Source: Sphingorhabdus sp. (GTDB lineage Bacteria; Pseudomonadota; Alphaproteobacteria; Sphingomonadales; Sphingomonadaceae). Taken from it: a stretch of 53,503 nt of DNA. The stretch spans positions 1 through 53,503 of the forward strand of contig NZ_JAAVVZ010000017.1 in NCBI RefSeq assembly GCF_023910635.1. The letters are read 5' to 3'. Positions 23,202-32,088 of the stretch are shown one piece after another (within the stretch, counting starts at the first letter, position 1; every line of letters begins with the position of its first letter). The translations under genes and the position numbers were made by a program. The notes under the pieces are model-generated. The model had not been told where the DNA came from, ran no database searches, and saw only the letters and a list, made by a program, of their open reading frames with translations.

Positions 23202-24524
23202 CTAGTTTTTCGCCCGCACGCGCCAAATGATATTGCCAACGTCATCGCTGACCAACAAGGATCCATCCTTTGCCATCGCAAGCATCGTTGGGCGGCCTTG
23301 CGCATTGCCATCCTTGTCCAAAAAGCCTGTGAGGACATTGATTGGCTTGCCAGAGGGTTCGCCCTTGGCAAAAGGAACGAAGATCACGTCATAGCCCGAT
23401 ACGGGCTTGCGGTTCCACGAACCATGGCGGGCAACAAATGCCCCTTCGGTCAGGCCCGCACCCAGCTTGCCATTATAGCCAAAAGCCAACCCAAGCGGCG
23501 CTGTATGCGCGCCAAGGGCATAATCCGGGCGGCGTTCATATTCGCGCTTTGCCGGCTTTGGCGGCGACACGCGGGCATCGGTAAATCCGCCCCAATAATG
23601 TTGCGGCCAACCATAATCGGCACCAAATTCAACGAGCGCCAGATAATCAGGCACCATATCGGAGCCCAGCATGTCGCGTTCGTTTACCACGCTCCACAAA
23701 CGACCCGATTTGTCCCAATCAAGACCAACGGGGTTACGCATACCAATCGCAAACGGAATTTTCTTGTCCTTCGCGATGTCATATTCCAACACCATAGCAC
23801 GGCCATTTTCGGTCTCGATGCCATTCTCGCCAATATTGCTATTTGACCCCACCGCGATGTAGATTTTTTTGCCATCGGGGGACGCCGCAAGGTTGCGCGT
23901 CCAATGGTTGTTCGGCGCAAGGGCGTTGAACTTTGTCAGCTCCTTACCCTTAACATTAATTTTTGTGTCGCCTTGCTTATAAGGAAAAACGACCAAGCCA
24001 TCGGTGTTGGCGACATATAGCTTCTCACCAATCAGGACCATGCCAAATGGCGAATTCAACCCCGTCAGGAACGGCGTTTTCAATTCGGCCTTGCCATCAC
24101 CATCGGCGTCCCGCAACAAGATGATGCGGTTGGCAGAGGGGACACCAGCACCCGCCTTACCCATCAGCCATTTCATCACGAAGCCTTCAATGCCGCCAGC
24201 TTCGCGGGGTGGCGAATTTGTCTCGGCGACCAAAATATCGCCATTGGGCAACGTATATAGGTTGCGCGGATGGTCGAGGCCTTCGGCAAAGCGTTCGACG
24301 ATAAGGCCCGGCGCAGCAATCGGTGCCTCGCCAGCTTGCCAGCGATCAACCTCCGCCACCTTTATGGTCGGGAAAGTCTGTGGGCGCGGCGCAGTAATTT
24401 CGGGCGAAGTGCCGGTAACGGCATCCAGCGGAAGTTTGGCAACATCGGGCCGGGTAATGTACCAAATGCCCACAAGCGCCAGAACAATAACGATCAAAAT
24501 GATGTTGCGCACATGCTTCCACAT
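23202..24524 (-). CDS. PQQ-dependent sugar (sorbosone-type) dehydrogenase family protein
   Basis: A 440-residue beta-propeller protein of the PQQ sugar/sorbosone dehydrogenase family. An N-terminal hydrophobic helix (about residues 6-24, IILIVIVLALVGIWYI) is a signal anchor, putting the propeller in the periplasm. The propeller begins around residue 75 (GLDHPRNLYTLPNGDILVAE), continues with RNLAASPDGKKIYIAVGSN, and closes with a WRVRAKN end. PQQ binding is inferred from the family, not shown; genes for PQQ synthesis are not in the window. The electron acceptor is unknown. It lies directly downstream of a small membrane-protein gene on the same strand. Confidence 0.85.
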   Translation of the reverse strand: MWKHVRNIILIVIVLALVGIWYITRPDVAKLPLDAVTGTSPEITAPRPQTFPTIKVAEVDRWQAGEAPIAAPGLIVERFAEGLDHPRNLYTLPNGDILVAETNSPPREAGGIEGFVMKWLMGKAGAGVPSANRIILLRDADGDGKAELKTPFLTGLNSPFGMVLIGEKLYVANTDGLVVFPYKQGDTKINVKGKELTKFNALAPNNHWTRNLAASPDGKKIYIAVGSNSNIGENGIETENGRAMVLEYDIAKDKKIPFAIGMRNPVGLDWDKSGRLWSVVNERDMLGSDMVPDYLALVEFGADYGWPQHYWGGFTDARVSPPKPAKREYERRPDYALGAHTAPLGLAFGYNGKLGAGLTEGAFVARHGSWNRKPVSGYDVIFVPFAKGEPSGKPINVLTGFLDKDGNAQGRPTMLAMAKDGSLLVSDDVGNIIWRVRAKN

Positions 24525-24537
24525 TTTACCTGCTCCC

Positions 24538-24720
24538 TTAATGACGCTTGCGATCCATGATCCAGATCACCACCGCAATAACGGTGCCGATTGCCATGCC
24601 GATGACGGTCCCGGCAGAGGCTTGGTCCATAGCGACGCCAATTATGGCCCCGATTAATAGCCCAAAGGCGATGAAGATGCCACCGGCAAAGCGGGGCTGA
24701 CTGTTTTGTGTTTCGGACAT
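24538..24720 (-). CDS. small two-helix membrane protein
   Basis: A 60-residue protein with two adjacent hydrophobic segments, FAGGIFIAFGLLIGAIIGVAM (about 11-31) and TVIGMAIGTVIAVVIWIM (about 38-55). It ends in DRKRH, consistent with an inner-membrane hairpin. The start MSETQNS at 24720 is chosen over the upstream in-frame ATG because AAAGGGG precedes it at suitable distance and it removes a non-conserved extension. It is 13 bp upstream of the PQQ-type dehydrogenase and probably cotranscribed; its role is unknown. Confidence 0.7.
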   Translation of the reverse strand: MSETQNSQPRFAGGIFIAFGLLIGAIIGVAMDQASAGTVIGMAIGTVIAVVIWIMDRKRH

Positions 24721-24765
24721 AAGGCCCCTTTGCCACCAACAGCGATGTTCAAGCAAGCGCCTTGT

Positions 24766-27732
24766 TTAACCGTCATCCAATGACAGCAACGACGCGTTGC
24801 CGCCCGCGCTTGTCGTATCCGTGCTCGTCGTGCGTTCTGCGCAAAAGCGATAGAGATAATGTGGCCCGCCCGCCTTGGGTCCGGTGCCGGACAGGCCTTC
24901 GCCGCCAAAAGGTTGGCTGCCGACCACCGCGCCAATCATGGATCGATTGATATACAAGTTACCGACGCGCGCCAGTTGTTCGACCACAGCACTGCTGCCT
25001 GCAATCCGGCTGTGTAGCCCCATCGTTAGGCCAAAGCCCTTTGCATTTATCTTGGCAATGGTCGCTTCCAACGTGCCCGCTTTCCACGTGGCCACATGGA
25101 CCAAAGGGCCGAAAAATTCGCGGTTCAGGTCGTTTATGTCGTCTAGTTGGATGACCGTCGGCGGCACGAACAGGCCATCTTTTGGAACAATTATTTCATG
25201 GATGATCCGGTCTTTCACGCTGGCACGATAGGCCATCAATGAATCATACGCCGCCTGATCAATCACCGGCCCGATGTCGGTGGCTGGGTCAGCCGGATCG
25301 CCCATATTGAGCGTATCCATCGCGCCGCGGAGCATTTCTAGCGTGTGTTCGGCAATATCTTCTTGCAACAGCAACAGCCGCAGCGCCGAACAGCGTTGGC
25401 CAGCAGATTGGAAGCCCGATACGATGACATCGCGCACAACTTGTTCGGACAAAGCGGTGGAATCGACAATCATTGCGTTCAAGCCGCCCGTTTCGGCGAT
25501 CAAAGGGACCAAGGGCCGGTCGTCATCGGCGAGCAAATGACGCGCAATCGCCTTGGCGGTCGGAACCGAGCCTGTGAAAACTACACCAGCGATACGTGTG
25601 TCCGCCGTAAGTGCCGCGCCAACATCACCTGCGCCCGTCACGATCTGCAACGCGCCCTTGGGCACGCCAGCCGCATGCGCCAGTGCCACTGCGAACCTGC
25701 CGATGGCGGGAGTCTGCGGCGCTGGTTTGGCAACAACGGTATTGCCTGCGACTAAGGCGGCAGCAACCTGGCCTAAGAAAATCGCCAGCGGAAAATTCCA
25801 CGGGGCAATCGCGATCCACACGCCGCGGCCTTCATGGCGCAGGACATTGCGTTCACCCGTTGGCCCGGGCAATTCAACAGGGACCAAGTCGGTGCGCGCG
25901 CGCGCGGCGTAATAACGACAAAAATCAATCGCCTCGCGGACTTCGGAAAGCGCGTCGGGAATTGTTTTGCGGGCCTCTTGCACCGCAATGGCCATCAACC
26001 GGCTGCGGTTTTCCTCCAATAAGTCTGCCAGACGATCAAGGCAATCGGCGCGCGCTTCGACATGTGTGCCGGACCATTCAGGATAGGCCGCAAGCGCCGC
26101 CGTCACGGCATCGGTTGGATTGACGCGCACGTCATCGTCCAACTTTAATGGCGTTGCGATTTCGGCAGCGGTTTCTTTCAATATAACCGCGTCATCCAGA
26201 TCAAGGCCATTACTGTTCACGCGCTCCGGCTGAAAAAGGTCGGCAGGCGCGGCAATCGCAGGGTGGCGTGTGCTGCCAACGGCCATGATTTTTTCCACCG
26301 GGTCCGCCAATAATTCGTCTTCGCTGATCGATTGATCTGCCAATTGGTGGACGAAACTGCTGTTCGCGCCATTTTCCAACAAGCGGCGGACTAGATAGGC
26401 CAGCAAGTCGCGGTGTCCGCCGACCGGCGCATATGTGCGGCAGTTATAGCCGTCCTCACGCACAAGGCGGTCAAACAGCCCCTCCCCCATGCCGTGGAGC
26501 CGCTGGAATTCAAAATCGCGCTGTGCGCCTGTCCATTGGAGGATGGTCGCGACCGTCAAGGCATTGTGCGTCGCAAACGCCGGACGGATATTGCGCGCGG
26601 CGAGCATGTCCTTCGCGCAGGCAAGATAGGACACATCGGTCGCGGCCTTTCGCGTGAACAAGGGAAAGTCGGTCAGGCCGCGTTCCTGCGCATGTTTGAT
26701 TTCGCTGTCCCAATACGCGCCCTTCACAAGGCGTACTTGTAGGATGCGCGACGTGTCCCGGCCCAACGCGTCGGCCCAGGCGAGGACGGGACGGGCGCGT
26801 TTAGAATATGCCTGCACCGCCATGCCAAATCCGTCCCAGCCGGATAAGGCCGGATCGCGCGCGACCGTTTCAATGATGTCGAGGCTCATCTCCAGCCGCG
26901 CCGCCTCTTCGGCATCAACGGTGAGTTGGACACCCCGCGCGGACGCAGAACGCGCCAGTTCGCGCACCATCTCGGCAAGTTCCGGAACGCATTTTGCGCT
27001 TTGCGCGGTTTCATAGCGCGGGTGGAGCGCGGATAATTTGACCGAAACGCTATGGCCCCGGGAAGGATTGCGGCCAACGGCGGCAACGGCGGCGGCATAG
27101 GATTGGAAATAACGTTCGGCATCCGATTTGGTCCGCGCCGCTTCGCCAAGCATGTCAAAGCTCGCGGTAAAGCCGCGATTATCCTTCGACTCCATGCGTT
27201 TCATGGCTTCGTCAATGTCACGGCCCATGACAAATACTTGCCCCATCAGGCGCATCGCTGCGCCCACTGCCTGACGCACAAAGGGTTCGCCTGCCTTTGC
27301 AATCAGGCGCTTCAATGTGCTCGTGCTGTCGCCCAGAACGGCCTTACCCAGCACCAAACCCCAGGTGGCACTGTTGACCAGCATGCTGGACGATTGCCCT
27401 TTATGATCGCTCCAATCGGCGTCTGTCAGCTTGTCCGCAATCAACATGTCCGCCGTCTGCGGGTCTGGCACGCGCAGGAACGCTTCGGCCAGCGACAAGA
27501 GCGCTGTGCCCTCTTCTGTGCCAAGGCGGTATTGTTGCAGAAACGAGTTTACCCAGCCATCGGCCTGCACGGCCCGCAAATCGTCCAGCAGGCTGCGCGC
27601 AGTGCGCACGATTTCGACCCGCATGGCCGCATCGACCGTAGCCGCCACCACGAGAGGTGCCAGCACTTCAGTCTCTGACTTGCGGTGATAGGGCCGGATG
27701 GACAAGCGAGCGGTTTCTAGCGATGCATTCAT
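24766..27732 (-). CDS. putA: bifunctional proline dehydrogenase / glutamate-semialdehyde dehydrogenase
   Basis: Converts proline to glutamate in two steps: the FAD-linked PRODH domain (about residues 1-430) and the NAD-linked P5C dehydrogenase domain (about 480-950). The ALDH catalytic Cys is in GQRCSALR (about residue 780) and the conserved Glu in AETGGLNAMIV. At 988 residues it is the minimal class: it lacks the N-terminal ribbon-helix-helix DNA-binding domain and extra C-terminal domain of E. coli PutA (1320). It therefore cannot be its own repressor in the E. coli way. No regulator lies next to it. The glutamate it makes could feed the NAD-glutamate dehydrogenase at 34.5-39.2 kb. Confidence 0.96.
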   Translation of the reverse strand: MNASLETARLSIRPYHRKSETEVLAPLVVAATVDAAMRVEIVRTARSLLDDLRAVQADGWVNSFLQQYRLGTEEGTALLSLAEAFLRVPDPQTADMLIADKLTDADWSDHKGQSSSMLVNSATWGLVLGKAVLGDSTSTLKRLIAKAGEPFVRQAVGAAMRLMGQVFVMGRDIDEAMKRMESKDNRGFTASFDMLGEAARTKSDAERYFQSYAAAVAAVGRNPSRGHSVSVKLSALHPRYETAQSAKCVPELAEMVRELARSASARGVQLTVDAEEAARLEMSLDIIETVARDPALSGWDGFGMAVQAYSKRARPVLAWADALGRDTSRILQVRLVKGAYWDSEIKHAQERGLTDFPLFTRKAATDVSYLACAKDMLAARNIRPAFATHNALTVATILQWTGAQRDFEFQRLHGMGEGLFDRLVREDGYNCRTYAPVGGHRDLLAYLVRRLLENGANSSFVHQLADQSISEDELLADPVEKIMAVGSTRHPAIAAPADLFQPERVNSNGLDLDDAVILKETAAEIATPLKLDDDVRVNPTDAVTAALAAYPEWSGTHVEARADCLDRLADLLEENRSRLMAIAVQEARKTIPDALSEVREAIDFCRYYAARARTDLVPVELPGPTGERNVLRHEGRGVWIAIAPWNFPLAIFLGQVAAALVAGNTVVAKPAPQTPAIGRFAVALAHAAGVPKGALQIVTGAGDVGAALTADTRIAGVVFTGSVPTAKAIARHLLADDDRPLVPLIAETGGLNAMIVDSTALSEQVVRDVIVSGFQSAGQRCSALRLLLLQEDIAEHTLEMLRGAMDTLNMGDPADPATDIGPVIDQAAYDSLMAYRASVKDRIIHEIIVPKDGLFVPPTVIQLDDINDLNREFFGPLVHVATWKAGTLEATIAKINAKGFGLTMGLHSRIAGSSAVVEQLARVGNLYINRSMIGAVVGSQPFGGEGLSGTGPKAGGPHYLYRFCAERTTSTDTTSAGGNASLLSLDDG

Positions 27733-27786
27733 GCGCCTGCTTTGCCGGATAAAGCGAAAGCAGACAAGTTTCAGTTGTAACGAAAA

Positions 27787-27883
27787 GGCCAGCCTTCAGG
27801 AGAAGACTGGCCGCACGCGTCAGGTCGAAACCTGAATGACATTCTGCCCGGCGCTTAACAAGGTTCAGGAGCAGCGCCGGGCA
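27787..27883. other. cluster of three hairpins between putA and the glycine-zipper gene
   Basis: Three perfect stems lie in tandem: GGCCAG/CTGGCC (27787-27812, long loop), TCAGGT-CGAA-ACCTGA (27820-27835) and TGCCCGGCGCT/AGCGCCGGGCA (27845-27855 with 27873-27883, 17-nt loop). They lie between the ends of a minus-strand gene and the start of putA, also minus. None is followed by a T-run on the minus strand, so intrinsic termination is unproven. The last stem may protect or terminate the upstream transcript, or form part of the putA leader. Confidence 0.5.
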
Positions 27884-27901
27884 AAATATGGTAAGCTTTT
27901 T

Positions 27902-28279
27902 TTAGCGATAGCGACGGCAGTTGCTGTCCGACTTGTCGATGGCGCGCCCCGCGAGGGCACCGACTGCTGCGCCGATGATGCTGCCTTCGGTCTTGTTACC
28001 GCGACGTGCAACTTCATTACCCAGCAGGCCGCCTGCAACCGCACCGATTATCGTGCCGCCTGTGCCCTTGTCGCAACGCGCATTGTTGCGATAATTATTG
28101 TTACGGTAATAACGGTCACCACGGCGATAGTCACGGCGGTCATAGCTGCCCTGACGATCATCACGGCTGTAATATCCGTCATTATATTGTTCGCGCGCCA
28201 TGGCTGGCGCTGCCGAAAATCCGGTCAGTGCCGTTGCTGCAAGGACCAGTGCACCGATGCTTTTCTTCAAATTTCTCAT
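27902..28279 (-). CDS. glycine-zipper outer-membrane-type protein
   Basis: A 125-residue exported protein. The signal peptide (about residues 1-28, ending APAMA) is followed by a Tyr/Asp/Arg/Asn-rich linker (RRDYRRGDRYYRNNNYRNN). The glycine zipper follows (GTIIGAVAGGLLGNEVARRG and SIIGAAVGALAGRAIDKSD), as in the 17-kDa-antigen/2TM zipper family. The start at 28279 is set by GGAG eight bases upstream; the longer in-frame extension to 28513 has no such site and lacks a signal peptide. The protein probably inserts in the outer membrane or periplasm; function unknown. It is divergent from the gene at 28443. Confidence 0.82.
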   Translation of the reverse strand: MRNLKKSIGALVLAATALTGFSAAPAMAREQYNDGYYSRDDRQGSYDRRDYRRGDRYYRNNNYRNNARCDKGTGGTIIGAVAGGLLGNEVARRGNKTEGSIIGAAVGALAGRAIDKSDSNCRRYR

Positions 28280-28442
28280 TTTCGATACTCCATGTTTTTT
28301 CAGGTTCGGTCCGCGTGAAGCAAATCGGCGATTTGTTTTGCTAACAATTGCCTTATGGACACCGGCTATTGCACCGAAGCTGAATGCGATTGTTATCCCT
28401 CGTTCATCTTTAGGCGCAAAACAATGAACGGTTGGGAGTGTC

Positions 28443-29441
28443 ATGACGGCAAAGGTGAAACGTCTCGCGCTTGGCATCATCTTGGCGGTGCTCACCGTTG
28501 GCGGCTTTCGCACGATCTATCCGAGCGACAGCCAAGTCATAAGTTTGCGACGACTTGCCCTCAATCCCGATAATGCCGCCCAACGGCAGGTGGGCGCTCT
28601 GGAATTCATCGCGGCATGGGAATTGCGCAGCCGCAACGAAGGTTTTGGCGGGATTTCGGCACTCGTTTCTGTGGGAGATAGTCGTTTTGTCGGGATTGGC
28701 GATGCCGGGACTGTCATTGGCTTCAGATTGACCGAGGATGGACGGATCGACCGCACCACAATCGCGCCGCTGCCAAATGTGCACGGCCCGAATGTGTCTT
28801 ACAAAGACCGCGATAGTGAGGGGCTGGCTTATGACCCCGATAGCGGCCAATATTGGGTCAGTTTTGAAGGCAATCACGCGATCCGGCGCTATTCAAAATC
28901 CTTTGCCCAACAAACGGGCATGATTCGCCCCGCAATATTGCAGAAATTGCCCCGCAATAAAGGCGCGGAGAGCATCGTTCGCCTGCAAGATGGTCGGTTT
29001 ATCATCATCGCCGAGAGCCTTGACGATGACATGCACAGCGCATGGATATTTTCTGGCGACCCAATTGAAAGCGCGACCACCATAACGCCCTTCACATTCC
29101 GTCCGCCCGCCGGCTACCGCGTGACCGATGCGGCGCAATTGCCCGACGGGCGAATCGTCCTTCTCAATCGCGCCATCGGCTTTCCATCGGGCTTCACGGC
29201 GAAGGTGTCGCTGCTCAACCCCGATAGCATAGGTCGCGACCGCGTGCTTTCGGCTGACGTCATTGCGTCGCTTTCGGCCCCATTGCTCGTCGACAATATG
29301 GAAGGGATTGCCGTCACCAGCGATGGCGACAGCATGTTCCTCTGGCTGATCTCGGACAATAATTTCACCCTGTTCCAGCGGACGATATTGATGAAGTTCC
29401 GTCTGCCCGATCAACCAGACAGCAAAAAGCCGGAGGCATAG
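28443..29441 (+). CDS. esterase-like activity of phytase family protein
   Basis: A 332-residue secreted beta-propeller-like protein of the phytase-type esterase family (PF13449-like). An N-terminal hydrophobic segment (about residues 8-22) acts as signal anchor. Family blocks include FGGISALVSVGDSRFVGIGDAG, KDRDSEGLAYDPDSGQYWVSFEGNHAI and VDNMEGIAVTSDGDSMFLWLISD. The ATG follows GGGAG at 5 nt. Biochemical substrate is unknown; the family name reflects weak esterase activity of some members. It overlaps the likely terminator of the convergent rpmB gene at its 3' end. Confidence 0.85.
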   Translation: MTAKVKRLALGIILAVLTVGGFRTIYPSDSQVISLRRLALNPDNAAQRQVGALEFIAAWELRSRNEGFGGISALVSVGDSRFVGIGDAGTVIGFRLTEDGRIDRTTIAPLPNVHGPNVSYKDRDSEGLAYDPDSGQYWVSFEGNHAIRRYSKSFAQQTGMIRPAILQKLPRNKGAESIVRLQDGRFIIIAESLDDDMHSAWIFSGDPIESATTITPFTFRPPAGYRVTDAAQLPDGRIVLLNRAIGFPSGFTAKVSLLNPDSIGRDRVLSADVIASLSAPLLVDNMEGIAVTSDGDSMFLWLISDNNFTLFQRTILMKFRLPDQPDSKKPEA

Positions 29442-29455
29442 ACCGCCCCCGGCTT
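29423..29455 (-). terminator. rho-independent terminator of rpmB
   Basis: Reading the minus strand, AAGCCGGGGG pairs with CCTCCGGCTT (one mismatch) across a loop of about 9 nt, followed by TTTTT then GC. It lies about 45 bp after the rpmB stop and overlaps the last codons of the convergent phytase-like gene. Confidence 0.65.
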
Positions 29456-29497
29456 ATGATTCGCTTTTGCAAAAGGCCGCGTCAGCAGCCTACAGCC

Positions 29498-29788
29498 TCA
29501 CGCCGCAGCTTTGTGCTTCTTGGCAATTTCTTTTTTCACTTTGCGCGCATTGGTCGAAAGCTTCTCGTCCGAAGTCTTCAACAACCAATTGTCGAGACCA
29601 CCAACATGCTCAACCGAACGCAGACCGTGGGTCGACACGCGGAACTTGTAGCCTTGCTCCAATGCGTCCGACAACAACGTCACATTCTGCAGATTTGGCA
29701 GGAATGTACGCTTCGTCTTGTTGTTGGCGTGGCTCACATTGTTGCCGACCAGACGGCCCTTACCGGTGAGTTCGCAGATGCGCGCCAT
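29498..29788 (-). CDS. rpmB: 50S ribosomal protein L28
   Basis: Structural protein of the large ribosomal subunit, 96 residues. It begins [29 protein letters not shown], the conserved L28 start, and continues with [19 protein letters not shown]. The in-frame extension to 29875 is not part of the protein; AGGAC just before the ATG at 29788 sets the start. A possible minus-strand promoter (TTGACC at 29875-29870 with TTAGGG near 29850) lies in the gap divergent from tadA. A T-run hairpin follows the gene. Confidence 0.96.
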   Translation of the reverse strand: MARICELTGKGRLVGNNVSHANNKTKRTFLPNLQNVTLLSDALEQGYKFRVSTHGLRSVEHVGGLDNWLLKTSDEKLSTNARKVKKEIAKKHKAAA

Positions 29789-29919
29789 GATGTATGTCCT
29801 GTATAAAATGAGTGTATGCGGAATCACTGACCCGCGAAAGTCGCTGCCCCTAACCTTCCACACCGAAAAGGTCAAGCCGATGTGTGGCCAAAAGCGGGAA
29901 TCTGCGCTAGCAAAATCTC

Positions 29920-30375
29920 ATGTCCCTAACCAAAGCTCGCGAAATGATGCATGAAGCGCTCAATCTTGCCCGCGCTGCGGCTGCGCAGGGCGAAGTGCCC
30001 GTTGGCGCAATCATCGTCAAGGATGGGGTTATTATCGGGCGCGGGTCGAACCGCCCGCTGGAAAGCCATGACCCCACCGCGCACGCCGAAATCATCGCAA
30101 TCCGCGCGGCGGCGGCATATCTTGGCAATGACCGCCTCACTGGATGCGACCTGTGGGTAACGCTGGAACCCTGCGCGATGTGTGCAGGCGCGATTGCCCA
30201 TGCCCGCATCGCGCGGCTCTATTATGGCGCGGACGATCCCAAGGGTGGCGCTGTGGCGCATGGTCCCCGTTTGTTTGAACAACCCACAATGCACCACAGG
30301 CCGGAGGTATATGCCGGCATCGCCGCAGACGAATGCGCCATTTTGCTCAAAAATTTCTTTGCGGAACGCCGTTAA
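29920..30375 (+). CDS. tadA: tRNA-specific adenosine(34) deaminase
   Basis: Deaminates adenosine to inosine at the wobble position of tRNA-Arg(ACG). The 151-residue zinc deaminase has HAE at residues 55-57 (zinc ligand His and proton-shuttling Glu) and PCAMC at 84-88 with the two Cys ligands. The C-terminal YGADDPKGGAVAHG segment is of the TadA type rather than generic cytidine deaminase. The stop shares a TTAA with the convergent hydrolase gene (30372-30375). It is divergent from rpmB. Confidence 0.95.
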   Translation: MSLTKAREMMHEALNLARAAAAQGEVPVGAIIVKDGVIIGRGSNRPLESHDPTAHAEIIAIRAAAAYLGNDRLTGCDLWVTLEPCAMCAGAIAHARIARLYYGADDPKGGAVAHGPRLFEQPTMHHRPEVYAGIAADECAILLKNFFAERR

Positions 30376-31277
30376 CGCAGATTTTCGTCAAAAAACGCAA
30401 GCGTTCGGGCCCAAGACAAATTTGCCGCCGCTGTGTCGAAACGCGGCGTGCTGTCATTGTGAAAACCATGCTGCGTGCCGGGGTAGAAATGCACCTGAAA
30501 ACGTTTCTGGTTTGCGATCAGCGCGGCCTGATAGGGTAACCAACCTGCGTTGATACGTTCATCGACCTCAGCATAATGGATAAGCAACGGCGCGTTAATC
30601 GCAGGCACTTCTTCCACCCTCGGCTGGCGACCATAATAAGGCACCGATGCCGCCATTTCGGGATAGGCCACCGCCAACGCATTGCACACGCCGCCGCCAT
30701 AGCAGAACCCGACCGCGCCTACCTTGCCCGTGCTTTCGGGATGATCGCGCAGATATTCAAAGCTGGCAAAGAAATCCTCCAGCAATTTGGCCGGGTTCAG
30801 CTTCGCTTGATATTCGCGGCCCGTTTCGTCATTGCCGGGATAGCCGCCGACCGAGGAAAGGCCATCGGGGCCAAGCGCCATATAGCCCGCCTTGGCCAAA
30901 CGCCGCACGACATCCTCAATATAAGGGTTAAGCCCACGATTTTCGTGGATAACGAGCACCGTCGGCAGCTTGCCCTTTGCCCTTGCGGGCTTGGCCAGCA
31001 AGCCATTGATGCTGCCATGGCCATCAGGACTTGGCACCGTCACGCGGGACGTGACGATAGCAGGGTCATCCGCCTTCACTTGCTGCGCCAGCGCGTAATC
31101 GGGCTTTAGCTGATTAAGAATCATCAGGCCCGTAACACCAGCAGCCGCAAACTTACCCGCCTCACGCATGAATTCCCGCTTGGTCAGCTTGCCATGGACA
31201 TAGCCATCAAAGATTTCGAGAATATAGGGATGAAAATCGCTGGCCTTCATGCGGGTTGGCGTATCGGATTGCTTCAT
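30372..31277 (-). CDS. dienelactone hydrolase family protein
   Basis: An alpha/beta hydrolase of about 301 residues. An N-terminal extension (about residues 1-60) includes TKREFMREAGKFAAAGVTGL, resembling a degenerate twin-arginine export signal (Lys-Arg rather than Arg-Arg), then the hydrolase domain. Nucleophile Cys is in VGFCYGGGVCN, the catalytic Asp in the HYAEVDERINA region and His in YPGTQHGFHND. The ATG at 31277 is preferred because AAGGA is seven bases upstream; earlier in-frame starts overlap the regulator gene. True dienelactone activity is not implied; family substrates vary. It follows the LytTR regulator gene closely and may be in the same operon. Confidence 0.86.
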   Translation of the reverse strand: MKQSDTPTRMKASDFHPYILEIFDGYVHGKLTKREFMREAGKFAAAGVTGLMILNQLKPDYALAQQVKADDPAIVTSRVTVPSPDGHGSINGLLAKPARAKGKLPTVLVIHENRGLNPYIEDVVRRLAKAGYMALGPDGLSSVGGYPGNDETGREYQAKLNPAKLLEDFFASFEYLRDHPESTGKVGAVGFCYGGGVCNALAVAYPEMAASVPYYGRQPRVEEVPAINAPLLIHYAEVDERINAGWLPYQAALIANQKRFQVHFYPGTQHGFHNDSTPRFDTAAANLSWARTLAFFDENLR

Positions 31278-31287
31278 GCCCATTTCC

Positions 31288-32088
31288 TTAATGGACGAAC
31301 CGGGCGACGACATCGCGATAGGACCGGCTGACCTTCACCTGCGCGCCCGATTCCAGCACCAAAAAGCATTCGCCGTTGGTATGGGGCTTAACCTGACGGA
31401 CCTGATCTAAATTGACGATCGTGGAACGGTGCACACGTTGGAAGGTGCGCGGGTCCAACCGTTTTTCCAAATCCTTCATCGTCTCGCGCAGGATCAGTGA
31501 GTTGTCGGCAGTGTAAATGCACATATAATCGCCCGCCGCATCGATCCGTTCAATGCTCGCGACATCGACGCGGAAAATCTGGCCGCGATCCTTGATATTG
31601 ATCAGCTTTTCAAAGCGGGTGGATGCCACATCGTCATCCAATGACCCCAAATTGTCCGCCGCATTTGGCGCGACTTCGTTGATAACCGTACGCAGGCGGT
31701 CGAGTTCTTCCGATGTCCGCTTGTCGGAAAGCCTGCCGCGCACGCGGTCCATGGTATCGGCCAGCCGTTCGGGTTCCACCGGTTTCATCAGATAATCTAT
31801 GGCCTGCGCCTCAAACGCCTTAATCGCATGTTCGGAATATGCGGTCACAAACACGAACAAGGGCGGGTCGATGTCCATCACGCCTTGCACAACCGAAAAG
31901 CCGTCAAATCCCGGCATTTGAATATCGAGGAAGACCAAGTCCGGCTTTAACGTCTTGATCTTGCGAATGGCCTCGCGACCATTGTGGCAGGTGGCCACAA
32001 TTTCGATATCATCAAAAGATTGAAGCCGTAATTCGAGACCCTGAATGGCCAGCTTTTCATCGTCGACCAATATTGTACGAATGCTCAT
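31288..32088 (-). CDS. LytTR-family response regulator
   Basis: A 266-residue transcription regulator. The receiver domain (about residues 1-120) has the phosphoacceptor Asp55 in LVFLDIQMPGFDG and the acidic pair DD at 9-10. A linker is followed by a LytTR DNA-binding domain (about 165-266, IKDRGQIFRVDVASIERIDAAGDY...HRSTIVNLDQVRQVKPHTNGE). The ATG overlaps the sensor kinase stop as ATGA, so the pair is cotranslated. It probably binds direct repeats upstream of unknown targets; none were recognised. Confidence 0.93.
   Translation of the reverse strand: MSIRTILVDDEKLAIQGLELRLQSFDDIEIVATCHNGREAIRKIKTLKPDLVFLDIQMPGFDGFSVVQGVMDIDPPLFVFVTAYSEHAIKAFEAQAIDYLMKPVEPERLADTMDRVRGRLSDKRTSEELDRLRTVINEVAPNAADNLGSLDDDVASTRFEKLINIKDRGQIFRVDVASIERIDAAGDYMCIYTADNSLILRETMKDLEKRLDPRTFQRVHRSTIVNLDQVRQVKPHTNGECFLVLESGAQVKVSRSYRDVVARFVH

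Noticed and set aside
28280-28513. N-terminal extension of the glycine-zipper gene
   Set aside because: It would bury the signal peptide and has no ribosome site; ATG at 28279 has GGAG at eight bases.
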